64,000 nucleotides of DNA. Source: Caldilinea sp. CFX5. GTDB taxonomy: Bacteria; Chloroflexota; Anaerolineae; Caldilineales; Caldilineaceae. This document shows positions 53,036-62,002 of the stretch, piece by piece. The stretch spans positions 1-64,000 of the forward strand of contig QWII01000055.1 of the NCBI GenBank assembly GCA_021405325.1, read 5' to 3'. The translations under genes and the position numbers were made by a program. Each line of letters starts with the position of its first letter. Positions within the stretch are counted from its first letter, which is position 1. Under the pieces are notes generated by a model. The model was not told the origin of the DNA, did no database searches, and was given only the letters and a program-made list of their open reading frames with translations.

Positions 53036-53335
53036 ATGAACCAGAATGTCGTATTGACAAAACCAACTGAGAACGTTGCCCAACCCGTAAATGGACTGAT
53101 TGCGGTGACGATGCAAGATCTGGAAGCGATGATTCGCTGTGTGGTTGAGGAAGCGGTCGATAAAGCTGTTCATAATGCTGTGCAGAAAGAATTCCAGCAG
53201 GCAAAGCTAGCCCAACCACTAACCATTGGCGAGGATTGGAGCCATGAAGGGCCGGACGATCCCGCAGGTGATGCCGAATTGCTGGCGGAAGCGCTAGTGG
53301 CAATGGAGGAATATAAGAAACACCCTAGTATTTGA
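53036..53335 (+). CDS. Small acidic antitoxin-like protein
   Basis: Ninety-nine residues, starting at the ATG preceded by AAGGAGG with a 5-nt spacer. VNGLIAVTMQDLEAMIRCVV and EEAVDKAVHNAVQKEFQQAK form an amphipathic helical region; the tail is acidic (GPDDPAGDAELLAEALVAME). The layout resembles small antitoxins whose toxin gene would follow, but the next gene is a MobA-like transferase 13 nt away. I do not recognise the family with confidence. Confidence 0.65.
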   Translation: MNQNVVLTKPTENVAQPVNGLIAVTMQDLEAMIRCVVEEAVDKAVHNAVQKEFQQAKLAQPLTIGEDWSHEGPDDPAGDAELLAEALVAMEEYKKHPSI

Positions 53336-53348
53336 GGTGTTGAGATCA

Positions 53349-54023
53349 ATGAATGACCCAGAACTCACCCTCATCATTAATGCGGGTGGGAAAAGCCAGC
53401 GTATGGGTCAACCCAAAGCGCTGTTGTCCCTGCCGCCGACCAATACGCCTTTGTTACAGGTCATCTACCAGCGTCTGCAACAGCTTGCCCCACAGCACAC
53501 TCTAGTCATTGCAAATGATCCCACGTTTCGGGCAAAAGTAACCTTGCCTGATGATGTTCGCTGGCTGCCCGATGCCTACCCTAACACCGGCCCACTGGGC
53601 GGGCTGGCAACCGGACTGGCAACCTGCGCTTCCTGGGCGATTTGCGTCGCCTGCGACCTGCCGCTGCTCAACCCGGCGCTCTTTGCCTATTTTTATACCC
53701 TTACCGTTGAGACCAATCCAGCCGGCGCCGAAGCGTGGGATGCGATTGTGCCACTGGTGAATGAATACCCCGAACCGCTCCATGCCCTCTATCACCGCCG
53801 CTGTTTGCCGGCGATCCTTGCCGCTCTGGCCAAGGGTGAATGGCGCGCCACCGCCTTTTTGCCGACCGTACGCGTCCGCTATGTCCACGAACCGGAACTC
53901 CGTCAATTTGACCCCGAACTCCGCTCCTTTTTTAACGCCAATACACCGGATGAATGGGCGCAGGTGGTCGCGTTAACACAACAACGGATGCGGACGGAAA
54001 CCGATGGTTTTGCGGCAAAATAG
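53349..54023 (+). CDS. mobA: MobA-like molybdenum cofactor guanylyltransferase
   Basis: About 224 aa from the ATG at 53349 (GTG at 53337 possible). The NTP-transferase signature LIINAGGKSQRMGQPKALLS is at the N-terminus, followed by YPNTGPLGGLATGLATC and CVACDLPLLNPALF (metal-binding Asp), and PEPLHALYHRRCLPAI, all as in MobA, which links GMP to molybdopterin. No other molybdenum cofactor gene lies nearby, so a related nucleotidyltransferase function is possible. Thirteen nt after the small acidic protein gene, probably co-transcribed. Confidence 0.8.
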   Translation: MNDPELTLIINAGGKSQRMGQPKALLSLPPTNTPLLQVIYQRLQQLAPQHTLVIANDPTFRAKVTLPDDVRWLPDAYPNTGPLGGLATGLATCASWAICVACDLPLLNPALFAYFYTLTVETNPAGAEAWDAIVPLVNEYPEPLHALYHRRCLPAILAALAKGEWRATAFLPTVRVRYVHEPELRQFDPELRSFFNANTPDEWAQVVALTQQRMRTETDGFAAK

Positions 54024-54090
54024 CTGTACCTACAATCTCAGCCGCCCTAAATGAACATGGTGATTTCATCAATTTGCGCCCACAGCCGAA

Positions 54091-54258
54091 TCATCCGTTG
54101 CCGTCCTCATCCGTTGTTGTGTTCCTTTGCCAGGTCATCCGTTGCCGTCCTCATCCGTTGTTGTGTTCCTTTGCCAGGTCATCCGTTGCCGTCCTCATCC
54201 GTGGTTGTGTTCCTTTGCCAGGTCATCCGTTCCTGTCTTCATCCGTGGTTGTGTTCTG
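54091..54258. repeat. 44-bp tandem repeat array, about 3.8 copies
   Basis: Units begin TCATCCGTTGCCGTCCTCAT and end CTTTGCCAGG: 54091-54134, 54135-54178 (identical), 54179-54222 (one change) and a partial, diverged copy to 54258. Each unit itself holds two TCATCCGTTG-type half-repeats. No spacers, so not a CRISPR array. It occupies most of the 316-nt gap before 54340. Confidence 0.92.
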
Positions 54259-54273
54259 ATGTTCTAACCAGAC

Positions 54274-54302
54274 TTGGCAACCGGCATAAAAAATGGTACT
54301 AT
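54274..54302 (+). promoter_or_regulatory. Sigma-70-type promoter (TTGGCA-N17-TACTAT)
   Basis: -35 TTGGCA at 54274-54279 and -10 TACTAT at 54297-54302. The expected start near 54309 gives a 30-nt leader with GGGAGGAG before the ATG at 54340. It probably serves the proline-rich protein, priA and the HTH gene. Confidence 0.6.
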
Positions 54303-54339
54303 ATCATTTCAAGACAAGCAATTGGAGTCGGGAGGAGTG

Positions 54340-55965
54340 ATGGCTGCACAAGTGGTGCAAAATTCAGGCGCGCATGATGCGGGCAGACAAAAGCGGGAGG
54401 CGCAAAACGGCAACGGGTATACCACCGACAGTCAGGCCGCGTTGCGCAAACGCGTCAGCGAACGGACGCCACCGGTGCGTGAACAAAACCCTGAATTGCT
54501 GCAATGGCGCGCGAACATCTTATTAGATGAGATGATGTTAGGCGCCGTTGACATCGCCGCCAGCGACACCATGCATCCCCCACCGCCCCCGGCGCGCCCG
54601 CCCCGTAATGCCAATGCGCCTACTGACCACCGCCCGGAAATGCCGCCTAGCCGCCCACAACCAGCGCACCCCACGGGGTATGGCAAGGGCGCCGATGACG
54701 ATGACCGCGTGGATGAGCTGCCGTCTACAGTTGCCGCCCAACCGGCGCCCAGCGATCCGCAAGACGAATGGCTGCGCCCCTCCTGGCACTTTGCCGAACC
54801 GACAGCGCCTACCCCGCCGCCGTCATCACCGCCGCCGCAACCCATGACGCCGGCGGCCCGCGCGACATCTTTGCAAGAACATACGCGCTACCATCAAACT
54901 GCGCCCGCAAGCGCCGCCGGCAGTGTTCGCACGACGCCACAACCTACCGCCCCGGATATGCGCACGACAGCCATTGGTGCGCCGGCGCCACGGCCAACGC
55001 CCACGACGACCAAAAGCGCGGGCGGGGCAAATACAGCCGGCGGTAATCACACAGAACAGTGGGTTTATGCCGCGGAACAACGCTATCAACAGATCGCCGC
55101 CCGTCACCAAGCGCCACCGGCGAACGGCCAGAATGGCGGCATGGGCGGGAGTGCGGCGCCGTGGACAGATCCGGTTGATGCACTCTTTGATAACTTTGCC
55201 GGCGAGTATGGTTACAACAACGGCGCCAAGACACGCACAAATCAGTCGATACGCCGCTCCAACTTGCTGCCGCGCATATCTAACCTAGACCCGCGCACGT
55301 TGCAACAAGAGATGGTCTTGCTCCAAACCGAGATTGAACAAGCGTTGCCAACCGGGCATGAGTCACGGGAACGGGCGCTGCGCTTGCTGCAAAAGGCCTA
55401 TACGATTCTGCACGATGATCCATCACGGTCGGCGGAAGTCGATTACTATCTGCAACAAGTGCGCACCATCAGCCACCGAGTGCAGGAGACGTTGCACTGG
55501 TCTACACTCTATCATAGCCGTTTAAATCTGTACTTGTCGGCATGGACGGTGTTAAGTCTGATCGCCATTACGGCGCGCTATCTCTATTACGACGGGCTGG
55601 CCACGACGATTGCTAACCTGAGCAATCTTGACCTGGCGACCGGTTCGTTGTTCCCTTATAATTTGCTCACCCTCTTGACGGCCTTCTTTGGGGGTGCGCT
55701 AGGGGGCGCGCTCGGCGCATTTGTCAATCTGCGCTATTCGACCCAAAGTAAGCAAGGCTTTTTTGACCGGAAATATAGCCTGCGCGGCTTGATCCTGCCC
55801 TTGATCGGCGGGATTGTTGGGCTATTGCTCTGTCTCTGCTTTGGCTTGATTTACTACCTGTTTGGTGTCGATCCGGCGGCGAATTTGCTGCTCGGCGCCT
55901 TGCCGGCCTTGTTGGCTTTGGGCTTTGGCATTGCACAGGAATTGATTTACGGTACGCTGCAGTAA
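54340..55965 (+). CDS. Proline-rich disordered protein with C-terminal membrane domain
   Basis: About 541 aa from the ATG at 54340 (GGGAGGAG upstream; the earlier in-frame ATG at 54274 falls in the promoter). Residues about 70-300 are a low-complexity Pro/Ala/Thr/Gln region. A helical segment at about 330-400 (LDPRTLQQEMVLLQTEIEQA, YTILHDDPSRSAEVDYYLQQ) follows. Then about four membrane helices (LYLSAWTVLSLIAITARYLY, glycine-rich AFFGGALGGALGAFVNLRYS, LIGGIVGLLLCLCFGLIYYL, and a last one). The family is unknown to me. The cytoplasmic disordered arm could tether partners to the membrane. priA begins 21 nt later. Confidence 0.75.
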   Translation: MAAQVVQNSGAHDAGRQKREAQNGNGYTTDSQAALRKRVSERTPPVREQNPELLQWRANILLDEMMLGAVDIAASDTMHPPPPPARPPRNANAPTDHRPEMPPSRPQPAHPTGYGKGADDDDRVDELPSTVAAQPAPSDPQDEWLRPSWHFAEPTAPTPPPSSPPPQPMTPAARATSLQEHTRYHQTAPASAAGSVRTTPQPTAPDMRTTAIGAPAPRPTPTTTKSAGGANTAGGNHTEQWVYAAEQRYQQIAARHQAPPANGQNGGMGGSAAPWTDPVDALFDNFAGEYGYNNGAKTRTNQSIRRSNLLPRISNLDPRTLQQEMVLLQTEIEQALPTGHESRERALRLLQKAYTILHDDPSRSAEVDYYLQQVRTISHRVQETLHWSTLYHSRLNLYLSAWTVLSLIAITARYLYYDGLATTIANLSNLDLATGSLFPYNLLTLLTAFFGGALGGALGAFVNLRYSTQSKQGFFDRKYSLRGLILPLIGGIVGLLLCLCFGLIYYLFGVDPAANLLLGALPALLALGFGIAQELIYGTLQ

Positions 55966-55986
55966 AGTCTGTTTTCCATTTGCCCC

Positions 55987-58605
55987 ATGATCTATGTTGA
56001 ACTGATCGTCAACCGTCCGATTCGCCGCACCTTCCGGCCAGCAGAAGCGCCACCGCCGCTTGATCCGGTCGCTGATGATCCTTTTGCCGACAGCGCGGCT
56101 GAACAGGCCGTCACTGCTCATTTCGATACCTTTCACTATCATGTGCCGGTGGAGCTGGAAACCGTCATTCAGCCCGGCCATCTGGTTTGGGCACCCTTTG
56201 GCGGACAGCAGGTGCAGGGTATTGTCGTCTGTCTTGCCGATTCTGCACCGGTGCAGACACGGGCAATCTTGCGGCTGGCGCGGCCGGAACCGGTCTTGAG
56301 CCAGGCGCAAGTCTTATTAGCAATGTGGATTGCCACCTACTATGTCACGCCGGTGGCTGAGGCAATTAAACTCTTTCTGCCGCCAGGGTTGTTAAGCAAA
56401 GAGGATGGGCGACCGGCGGTGCGCGCCAAACGCGAATGGCAGATCGCCTTGGCGGTCGCCCCTGATGAAATTGCCGACAAAATTGCACCTTTGATCCGTC
56501 ACACGCCGCAAAGCCGGATTTTGGATTGGTTTTTAGCCAATACTGATAGCGCTTTTTCCGAACGGGAATTGCGTACCTGCTGTCAGTTGTCAACCCTGAC
56601 GCCGCTGCACACGCTGCTCGCCGAAGGCGTTTTGGGGCAACACGGGGAATGGATTGCCTTAGCGATTCCGCCGGAGCAGGCCGCAGAACGGCGACAGGAA
56701 GCGCAGGGCGTCGCCAAATATCTCGCCGTGTTGACTGCATTGCGCAATGCGGCGCCGCTTTGGAAAAGCGAACTTCATGCGTGTACTGAAGTAAGTCTCA
56801 ACCTCCTGCGCACCCTGCAGAAGGCCGGACTGATCACGATGACGGAGCAAGTGCGCTTTCGTGACCCGCTAGGGGGCCGCTCTTATGCCCAAACTACCCC
56901 GCCGCCGCTGACGGCCGAGCAGTTACAAGTTTGGAACACTATTTTAATGCACTGTTTTCCGCCGCCGACAGCACGCGGTCAAAGCGCCAAGCGCACGGTC
57001 ACGCCGGCTCATTTTCTCTTGCATGGCGTCACGGGGAGCGGCAAAACGGAGATTTACTTGCATACTATCGGCGCCATGTTGGCCTGCAACCGCCAGGCGA
57101 TTGTGCTGGTGCCGGAGATTGCCCTGACACCGCAGACGGTCGCCCGCTTTGCCGGGCGTTTCCCTGGTCGTGTGACTGTCATCCATTCCGGGTTGAGCGC
57201 TGGGGAACGCTTTGATGTATGGCGTCACATCCGGGAAGGCGCCTTTGATGTGGTGATCGGCCCCCGCAGCGCGCTTTTTGCCCCGTTGCCCCGCTTGGGC
57301 TTGATCATCATTGACGAGGAACATGAAAGTTCGTACAAACAGAATGCCGAGGAATGGGGCAGCTTTACCGTCTTTTATGATGCCCGCACCATTGCCCGCC
57401 AACTGGCGACGTTGACCCAAAGCGTTCTGATCCTGGGCAGTGCGACGCCTAGCTTGGAAAGCTACACGGCAGCAATGAATGGCGAGTTGCAGTTGTTGGA
57501 ACTGGCGCGCCGTGTCATGGGGCACCAGTCAAGCAATGGTTCGTCAACGACCGGCAGTGCGCTCTATGCCGAAATGCCGCCGGTTGAAATTGTCGATATG
57601 CGGCAGGAGTTGCGCGCCGGTCATCGCAGTATCTTCAGCCGCAGTTTATTATCAGAACTGCACGCAACGTTGGATGCCGGTGAGCAGGCGATTATCTTTC
57701 TCAATCGCCGCGGCACGCGCACCTTTGTCATGTGCCGAGATTGCGGTGATGTGCAGCGCTGCAGCCGTTGTGATGTGCCGCTGACCTACCATGAGAATGC
57801 CGAACTGTTGATCTGCCACCACTGCAATCAGCGCTATCCGATTCCGCAGCTCTGCCCCCAGTGCCAGAGTAAGCGGATCAAGTATTTCGGCAGCGGCACC
57901 CAGCGGATTGAAGAGACGATCAAAGAGATCGCTCCTCATGCCCGCCTCCTGCGTTGGGATGCGGACACGGCTACCGGTAAAGGAAGCCACGAAGAAATCT
58001 TGCGGCGGTTTGCGGCTCATGAAGCTGACATTTTGGTCGGTACGCAAATGATTGCCAAAGGGTTGGATTTTCCGCTGGTCACCTTGGTTGGGGTGGTGGC
58101 GGCGGATGTGGGGCTTTATCTGCCTGACTTTCGCAGTAGTGAGCGGACTTTTCAGCTATTAACCCAAGTGGCTGGCCGCGCCGGGCGCAGTGTGCATGGT
58201 GGCCGAGTCGTCTTTCAAACCTACAACCCGGAGCATTACGCCATTCAAGCCGCGGCGCAACATGACTATCAAGGCTTCTACCAGCGGGAAGTCGGTTTCC
58301 GCCAAACGCATGGCTATCCGCCGATCCGCCGGCTGGCCCGCTTGGTCTACTGGGATAAGAAATTAGAAAAAGCGCAGGCCGCCAGTGAACTCATGGCGGC
58401 AACATTGCGCCAACGCTTGCAAGAGATGGGCATTGCCGGCGAAGCGGTCACTGTGATCGGGCCGGCGCCGGCCTTCTTTGCCCGCTACCGTAGTTTTTAC
58501 CGCTGGCAGGTGCTCTTGCGGGCGCCCGATCCGGCCCAAGTTTTACACACGATTGCGATCCCCTTCGGTTGGCGAGTTGATATTGACCCCATGTCCATGT
58601 TATGA
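55987..58605 (+). CDS. priA: Primosomal protein N', PriA helicase
   Basis: An 872-aa superfamily 2 helicase that restarts stalled replication forks. The N-terminal 3'-end-binding region (about 1-120) includes LVWAPFGGQQVQGIVV; a winged-helix region follows. Helicase motif I is HGVTGSGKTEIYLHT, motif II IIDEEHESSYK, motif III LILGSATPSLES, motif V GTQMIAKGLDFPLVTLVG, motif VI QVAGRAGR. The zinc domain has the expected eight cysteines (CRDCGDVQRCSRCDVP, LICHHCNQRY, LCPQCQSKRIKYFGSGTQ). Full length with a larger-than-usual N-terminus. Overlaps the HTH gene by 4 nt. Confidence 0.97.
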   Translation: MIYVELIVNRPIRRTFRPAEAPPPLDPVADDPFADSAAEQAVTAHFDTFHYHVPVELETVIQPGHLVWAPFGGQQVQGIVVCLADSAPVQTRAILRLARPEPVLSQAQVLLAMWIATYYVTPVAEAIKLFLPPGLLSKEDGRPAVRAKREWQIALAVAPDEIADKIAPLIRHTPQSRILDWFLANTDSAFSERELRTCCQLSTLTPLHTLLAEGVLGQHGEWIALAIPPEQAAERRQEAQGVAKYLAVLTALRNAAPLWKSELHACTEVSLNLLRTLQKAGLITMTEQVRFRDPLGGRSYAQTTPPPLTAEQLQVWNTILMHCFPPPTARGQSAKRTVTPAHFLLHGVTGSGKTEIYLHTIGAMLACNRQAIVLVPEIALTPQTVARFAGRFPGRVTVIHSGLSAGERFDVWRHIREGAFDVVIGPRSALFAPLPRLGLIIIDEEHESSYKQNAEEWGSFTVFYDARTIARQLATLTQSVLILGSATPSLESYTAAMNGELQLLELARRVMGHQSSNGSSTTGSALYAEMPPVEIVDMRQELRAGHRSIFSRSLLSELHATLDAGEQAIIFLNRRGTRTFVMCRDCGDVQRCSRCDVPLTYHENAELLICHHCNQRYPIPQLCPQCQSKRIKYFGSGTQRIEETIKEIAPHARLLRWDADTATGKGSHEEILRRFAAHEADILVGTQMIAKGLDFPLVTLVGVVAADVGLYLPDFRSSERTFQLLTQVAGRAGRSVHGGRVVFQTYNPEHYAIQAAAQHDYQGFYQREVGFRQTHGYPPIRRLARLVYWDKKLEKAQAASELMAATLRQRLQEMGIAGEAVTVIGPAPAFFARYRSFYRWQVLLRAPDPAQVLHTIAIPFGWRVDIDPMSML

Positions 58606-59312
58606 TACTATCTATGAGCAAGGCAAAGCAGCAACTATCCCTCGTCGAGACAACAACATCGGCGCCATCGACGCCGGCTACGGCGGCGCAACGACAATGG
58701 TTGACCCTCAAAGACGCCAGTGATTTTTTGGGCGTTCACTTTACCACGTTGCGCAGTTGGGCTGACAATGGTGAAATTCAGGTCTTCCGCACGCCGGGCG
58801 GTCATCGGCGTTTTAGTGTGGCGGACCTACGTCGTTTTCTGGATGAGCGGGTTGGGCGGCTCTCTACCACCGATCACGAGAATGTGATCAACGCCGTGGT
58901 GCGACATGTTCAGCAGGAGATGACTCGTCTACCGCGGGAAGAGGTGCGCTGGCATTATTCGCTGGATGATCAGGCCAGTACGCGGCGGCGTCAACGGGGG
59001 CAACAGCTTTTTGCGCTGGCCCTTTCCTTTGTCTTAAAACCTGCGTTGCGCTCGCGTTTATTGGAAGAAGGACGTAAACTGGGGTTGGAGTACGGTCAGG
59101 AAGCGCACGCCAGTAACATCAGTTTGGCCGACGCCGGCCGCGCGGTCCGTTTCTTCCGCAATCAGTTGCTCCAGGCCGTGCGCGCCGAGGGGGCGCCCGA
59201 TCTGTTGGATGCAGATGATTTACGGATTCAACAGCAGATCGATCTCTTTTTGGATGAAGTGCTTTACGCGGTGTTGAGCGGCTATGATCAGCCAACGCCA
59301 ATTGAAGTTTGA
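58602..59312 (+). CDS. Excisionase/MerR-type HTH regulator with helical sensor domain
   Basis: A 236-aa protein starting in an ATGA overlap with priA (ATG at 58614 is an alternative). Residues about 30-85 form the excisionase-type winged helix: WLTLKDASDFLGVHFTTLRS, WADNGEIQVFRTPGGHRRFS, DLRRFLDERVG. The C-terminal 150 residues are helical (LLEEGRKLGLEYGQEAHASN, FFRNQLLQAVRAEG, IDLFLDEVLYAVLSGYD), resembling the RsbRD-type N-terminal sensor domain. Probably a DNA-binding regulator with ligand or partner sensing; target unknown. No phage genes nearby, so an excisionase role is unlikely. Confidence 0.8.
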   Translation: MILSMSKAKQQLSLVETTTSAPSTPATAAQRQWLTLKDASDFLGVHFTTLRSWADNGEIQVFRTPGGHRRFSVADLRRFLDERVGRLSTTDHENVINAVVRHVQQEMTRLPREEVRWHYSLDDQASTRRRQRGQQLFALALSFVLKPALRSRLLEEGRKLGLEYGQEAHASNISLADAGRAVRFFRNQLLQAVRAEGAPDLLDADDLRIQQQIDLFLDEVLYAVLSGYDQPTPIEV

Positions 59313-59385
59313 TGATTTACCGATTTGCTGCTATGATAATGGCGGCTTGCTTCTACACAAAGCTGTAAAATAGCAGAAGAGCAGG

Positions 59386-59475
59386 TTGCAGAATTGCCAA
59401 AAGCCTGTTATACTGAAGCCCCCCGCAGAGAGTCGATTTTCTGCGTTTTGCATTTACCACTTTTCGGTATATAAT
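59386..59475 (+). promoter_or_regulatory. Tandem sigma-70-type promoters upstream of lipoprotein gene
   Basis: P1: TTGCAG (59386-59391), 17-nt spacer, TATACT (59409-59414). P2: TTGCAT (59448-59453), 16-nt spacer, TATAAT (59470-59475). P2 would give a leader of about 84 nt before the ATG at 59566. The gap 59313-59565 shows nothing else. Confidence 0.65.
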
Positions 59476-59565
59476 CCGTTGTACTGCAGGTTCGCCTTGC
59501 GAATTCTGTACAAATAAAATCTTACCACCAAATTCTGTAAGCAGTAACCACAAAGGGAGGATTCT

Positions 59566-60111
59566 ATGCACAACCGAAAGATGTGGGCGTTGTCCCTCGT
59601 GCTCGTTTTGGTCCTGGCCAGTTTGTCTGCCTGTGCCGCGGGTGAAGCAACCGCGAATCAGTGTGAACCCGAAATCAGCACCGAACTTGCGTTGGAAGCG
59701 CAAAATGCGGGCATGGCTGGTCTGGCCGCCGGTTCGGTCACTTGGAACGAAAGCCATCTGAGCAGCTTCCTGACTGTTCTTCTGCAACAAAACACGGGCA
59801 GCAACTTCCCGGTTGATGCCATTCATGCTTGTGTTGAACCAGGTGGCAATATCGCCCTGCATGTTCAGTTGAAGGATGATGTGCTGTTGGGCAGTGACGC
59901 GCTCTCCGTCGCCGGCACGATTGGCGTGACCGATGGCGCCGTCACCGTTGATCTGACCGAAATTTCGGGCAATGGCTTCGTGGGTTCTAGCGCCCTGTTG
60001 GCCCCGATCAACGCCCAGGTCAATGCTGCGTTGGCCGGCGCGGTTGCTGGTTTACCAGTGAGTGTCGAAACCACCGATGATAGTCTGACGATCAGCATGG
60101 GTGGTATGTAA
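59566..60111 (+). CDS. Small secreted lipoprotein of unknown function
   Basis: A 181-aa protein with AAAGGGAGG before the ATG. Signal peptide and lipobox LASLSAC (Cys about 23). The mature part has EISTELALEAQNAGMAGLAA, then alternating beta-type sequence (NIALHVQLKDDVLLGSDALS, VAGTIGVTDGAVTVDLTEIS) and a C-terminal GLPVSVETTDDSLTISMGGM. It may form a small lipid-binding or adhesin-like beta fold. I know no family. Two promoters upstream and a strong terminator downstream mark it as a single, probably well-expressed gene. Confidence 0.8.
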   Translation: MHNRKMWALSLVLVLVLASLSACAAGEATANQCEPEISTELALEAQNAGMAGLAAGSVTWNESHLSSFLTVLLQQNTGSNFPVDAIHACVEPGGNIALHVQLKDDVLLGSDALSVAGTIGVTDGAVTVDLTEISGNGFVGSSALLAPINAQVNAALAGAVAGLPVSVETTDDSLTISMGGM

Positions 60112-60243
60112 TCGCTCTTATTTCCCTGCACTTACCAACCGTTACGCTTGCTGTAACGCGGATCAGGTAAACGGTCTGTTTTCTGCTTATCACGCAAACA
60201 AACGTTGCCGGCGATTCGCCAGAACATAAGCATATCTCGGTAG

Positions 60244-60275
60244 AAAAGCCTGAAGGTCATTCCTTCAGGCTTTTT
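60244..60275. terminator. Rho-independent terminator
   Basis: Stem GCCTGAAGG (60248-60256) and CCTTCAGGC (60262-60270), loop TCATT, followed by five Ts and preceded by four As, so it could act in both directions. It ends the lipoprotein transcript and insulates rpsL. Confidence 0.92.
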
Positions 60276-60319
60276 CTTGGTGTTGATAATAACTTTTTGC
60301 CAAAAGACGACTACGCGAT

Positions 60320-60348
60320 TTGACCCGCCCCCAGCGGTTATGATACAC
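60320..60348 (+). promoter_or_regulatory. rpsL: Candidate promoter of the rpsL operon
   Basis: TTGACC at 60320-60325 with TATGATACAC at 60339-60348; no single -10 register has ideal spacing (13 nt for TATGAT, 16 nt for GATACA). The leader to rpsL would be about 265 nt, long enough for autoregulatory structure. Confidence 0.4.
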
Positions 60349-60525
60349 TTAGCGTTCGTGGGCGATTTGCCGCGTCAGTTGTTGTTTCTTGACTTATTGA
60401 TAAATTATCTGGCGCCGCCGATATGTTGTGAAATCGCTGGGTGGTCGTCAGTTTGAATGTGTTTTGCACGTAGTTGTTTCGTAATAGTTTCGTAATGTAA
60501 GTCATTTTGTAATATAAAATTTGCA

Positions 60526-60577
60526 CAGTGAAATTTGTGCAATGAAATTTGTGCAGTGAAATTTGTGCAGTAAAGTT
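60526..60577. repeat. 14-bp tandem repeat in the rpsL leader
   Basis: CAGTGAAATTTGTG at 60526-60539, CAATGAAATTTGTG at 60540-60553, CAGTGAAATTTGTG at 60554-60567 and a decayed fourth copy to about 60577. It lies 42 nt upstream of the rpsL start. The rest of the gap 60112-60618 holds the terminator and candidate promoter only. Confidence 0.9.
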
Positions 60578-60618
60578 TATCGAAGTAAAGCGCTGCTTGC
60601 ATAGTACGGAGGATTCTT

Positions 60619-61038
<420 letters not shown>

Positions 61039-61188
61039 GTTTTAGAGCTTACTTTCTGACCATTTAAAGTTGTTATTATATATTCAGTAGATTGCAACAC
61101 AGCCAAAGTAGACTAGCTCGACGCTGGACTACGCGGCTAAACGGCTGCGGACTACGAAGATTGAAACGCTGTTTGCGGAGAAAAAGAG

Positions 61189-61656
61189 ATGCGCAGAAAT
61201 CGTGCTGAACGACGGTCAGTGACACCAGACCCACGCTACAATAGCGAAGTGGTTGCCAAGTTCGTCAATAACGTGATGGAACGGGGCAAGAAGAGTTTGG
61301 CGGCGCGGATTGTTTATGATGCTTTCGGCTTGGTCGAAGAGCGCACCAAGCGCCCGGCAATGGAAGTTTTTGAAGAAGCGCTCAAGAATGCCACCCCGTT
61401 GGTCGAAGTGAAGCCCCGTCGCGTCGGTGGCGCCACCTATCAGATCCCGGTGGAGATTAGCTCATCCCGCCGCATGGCTCTGGCCATGCGTTGGTTGATT
61501 GATAATGCTCGTGGCCGCAGTGGCCGTGATATGGCTGCCCGTTTGGCTGGTGAGCTTTTGGACACGGCGCGCAACGAAGGCGCGACCGTAAAGAAGCGAG
61601 AAGATACTCATCGCATGGCTGAAGCCAACCAGGCCTTCGCACACTTCCGCTACTAG
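61189..61656 (+). CDS. rpsG: 30S ribosomal protein S7
   Basis: A 155-aa S7, the primary binder of the 16S 3' major domain. [40 protein letters not shown] and [20 protein letters not shown], then [20 protein letters not shown] and the C-terminal [13 protein letters not shown]. Normal length. It lies 150 nt after rpsL. In many bacteria S7 represses this operon; the spacer could hold such a site, but I could not identify it. Confidence 0.97.
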   Translation: MRRNRAERRSVTPDPRYNSEVVAKFVNNVMERGKKSLAARIVYDAFGLVEERTKRPAMEVFEEALKNATPLVEVKPRRVGGATYQIPVEISSSRRMALAMRWLIDNARGRSGRDMAARLAGELLDTARNEGATVKKREDTHRMAEANQAFAHFRY

Positions 61657-61705
61657 GCGGATAGCTAGTAGTTTCCAAAGCGCTCATCGAATGAAAAGCG
61701 TTGAT

Positions 61706-61754
61706 AATACTTAATGGAAAACACTTAATCATTAAGTGTTTTCCATTAAGTATT
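61706..61754. repeat. 49-bp near-perfect palindrome between rpsG and fusA
   Basis: Arms 61706-61729 and 61731-61754 (24 nt each, ATACTTAATGGAAAACACTT and complement) are exactly complementary around a single C. AT-rich, no T-run after it. The gap 61657-62002 is otherwise without a gene I can support. Confidence 0.93.
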
Positions 61755-62002
61755 CGGTGGGCCTTATACTTAGGTGCGGCGCCTATTCCACATCCCAATT
61801 ACCCGCTTGGTGCTGTCATCGGCTAGTGCCAGTTGTTTTTGCCGATGCAGCCGACCTTGCCGGTTTGGAAGTCCCTGTGGCGGACAGGCGTCGTTTTATT
61901 TTGTCTAAAAGCAGCCGCTCGCTTGCAGCCGGTCATCAGGAACCTGGCTAGTGCGGCTGTGAGCGGGATTAATAGTTACTTCTAAAACATAAGGTTATTG
62001 AT

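Noticed and set aside
54091..54258. Possible CRISPR array
   Set aside because: Units are contiguous 44-bp copies without variable spacers and there are no cas genes; it is a minisatellite.
61736..61951. 71-codon frame between rpsG and fusA
   Set aside because: It begins inside the 49-bp palindrome, has no ribosome-binding site and no recognisable domain.
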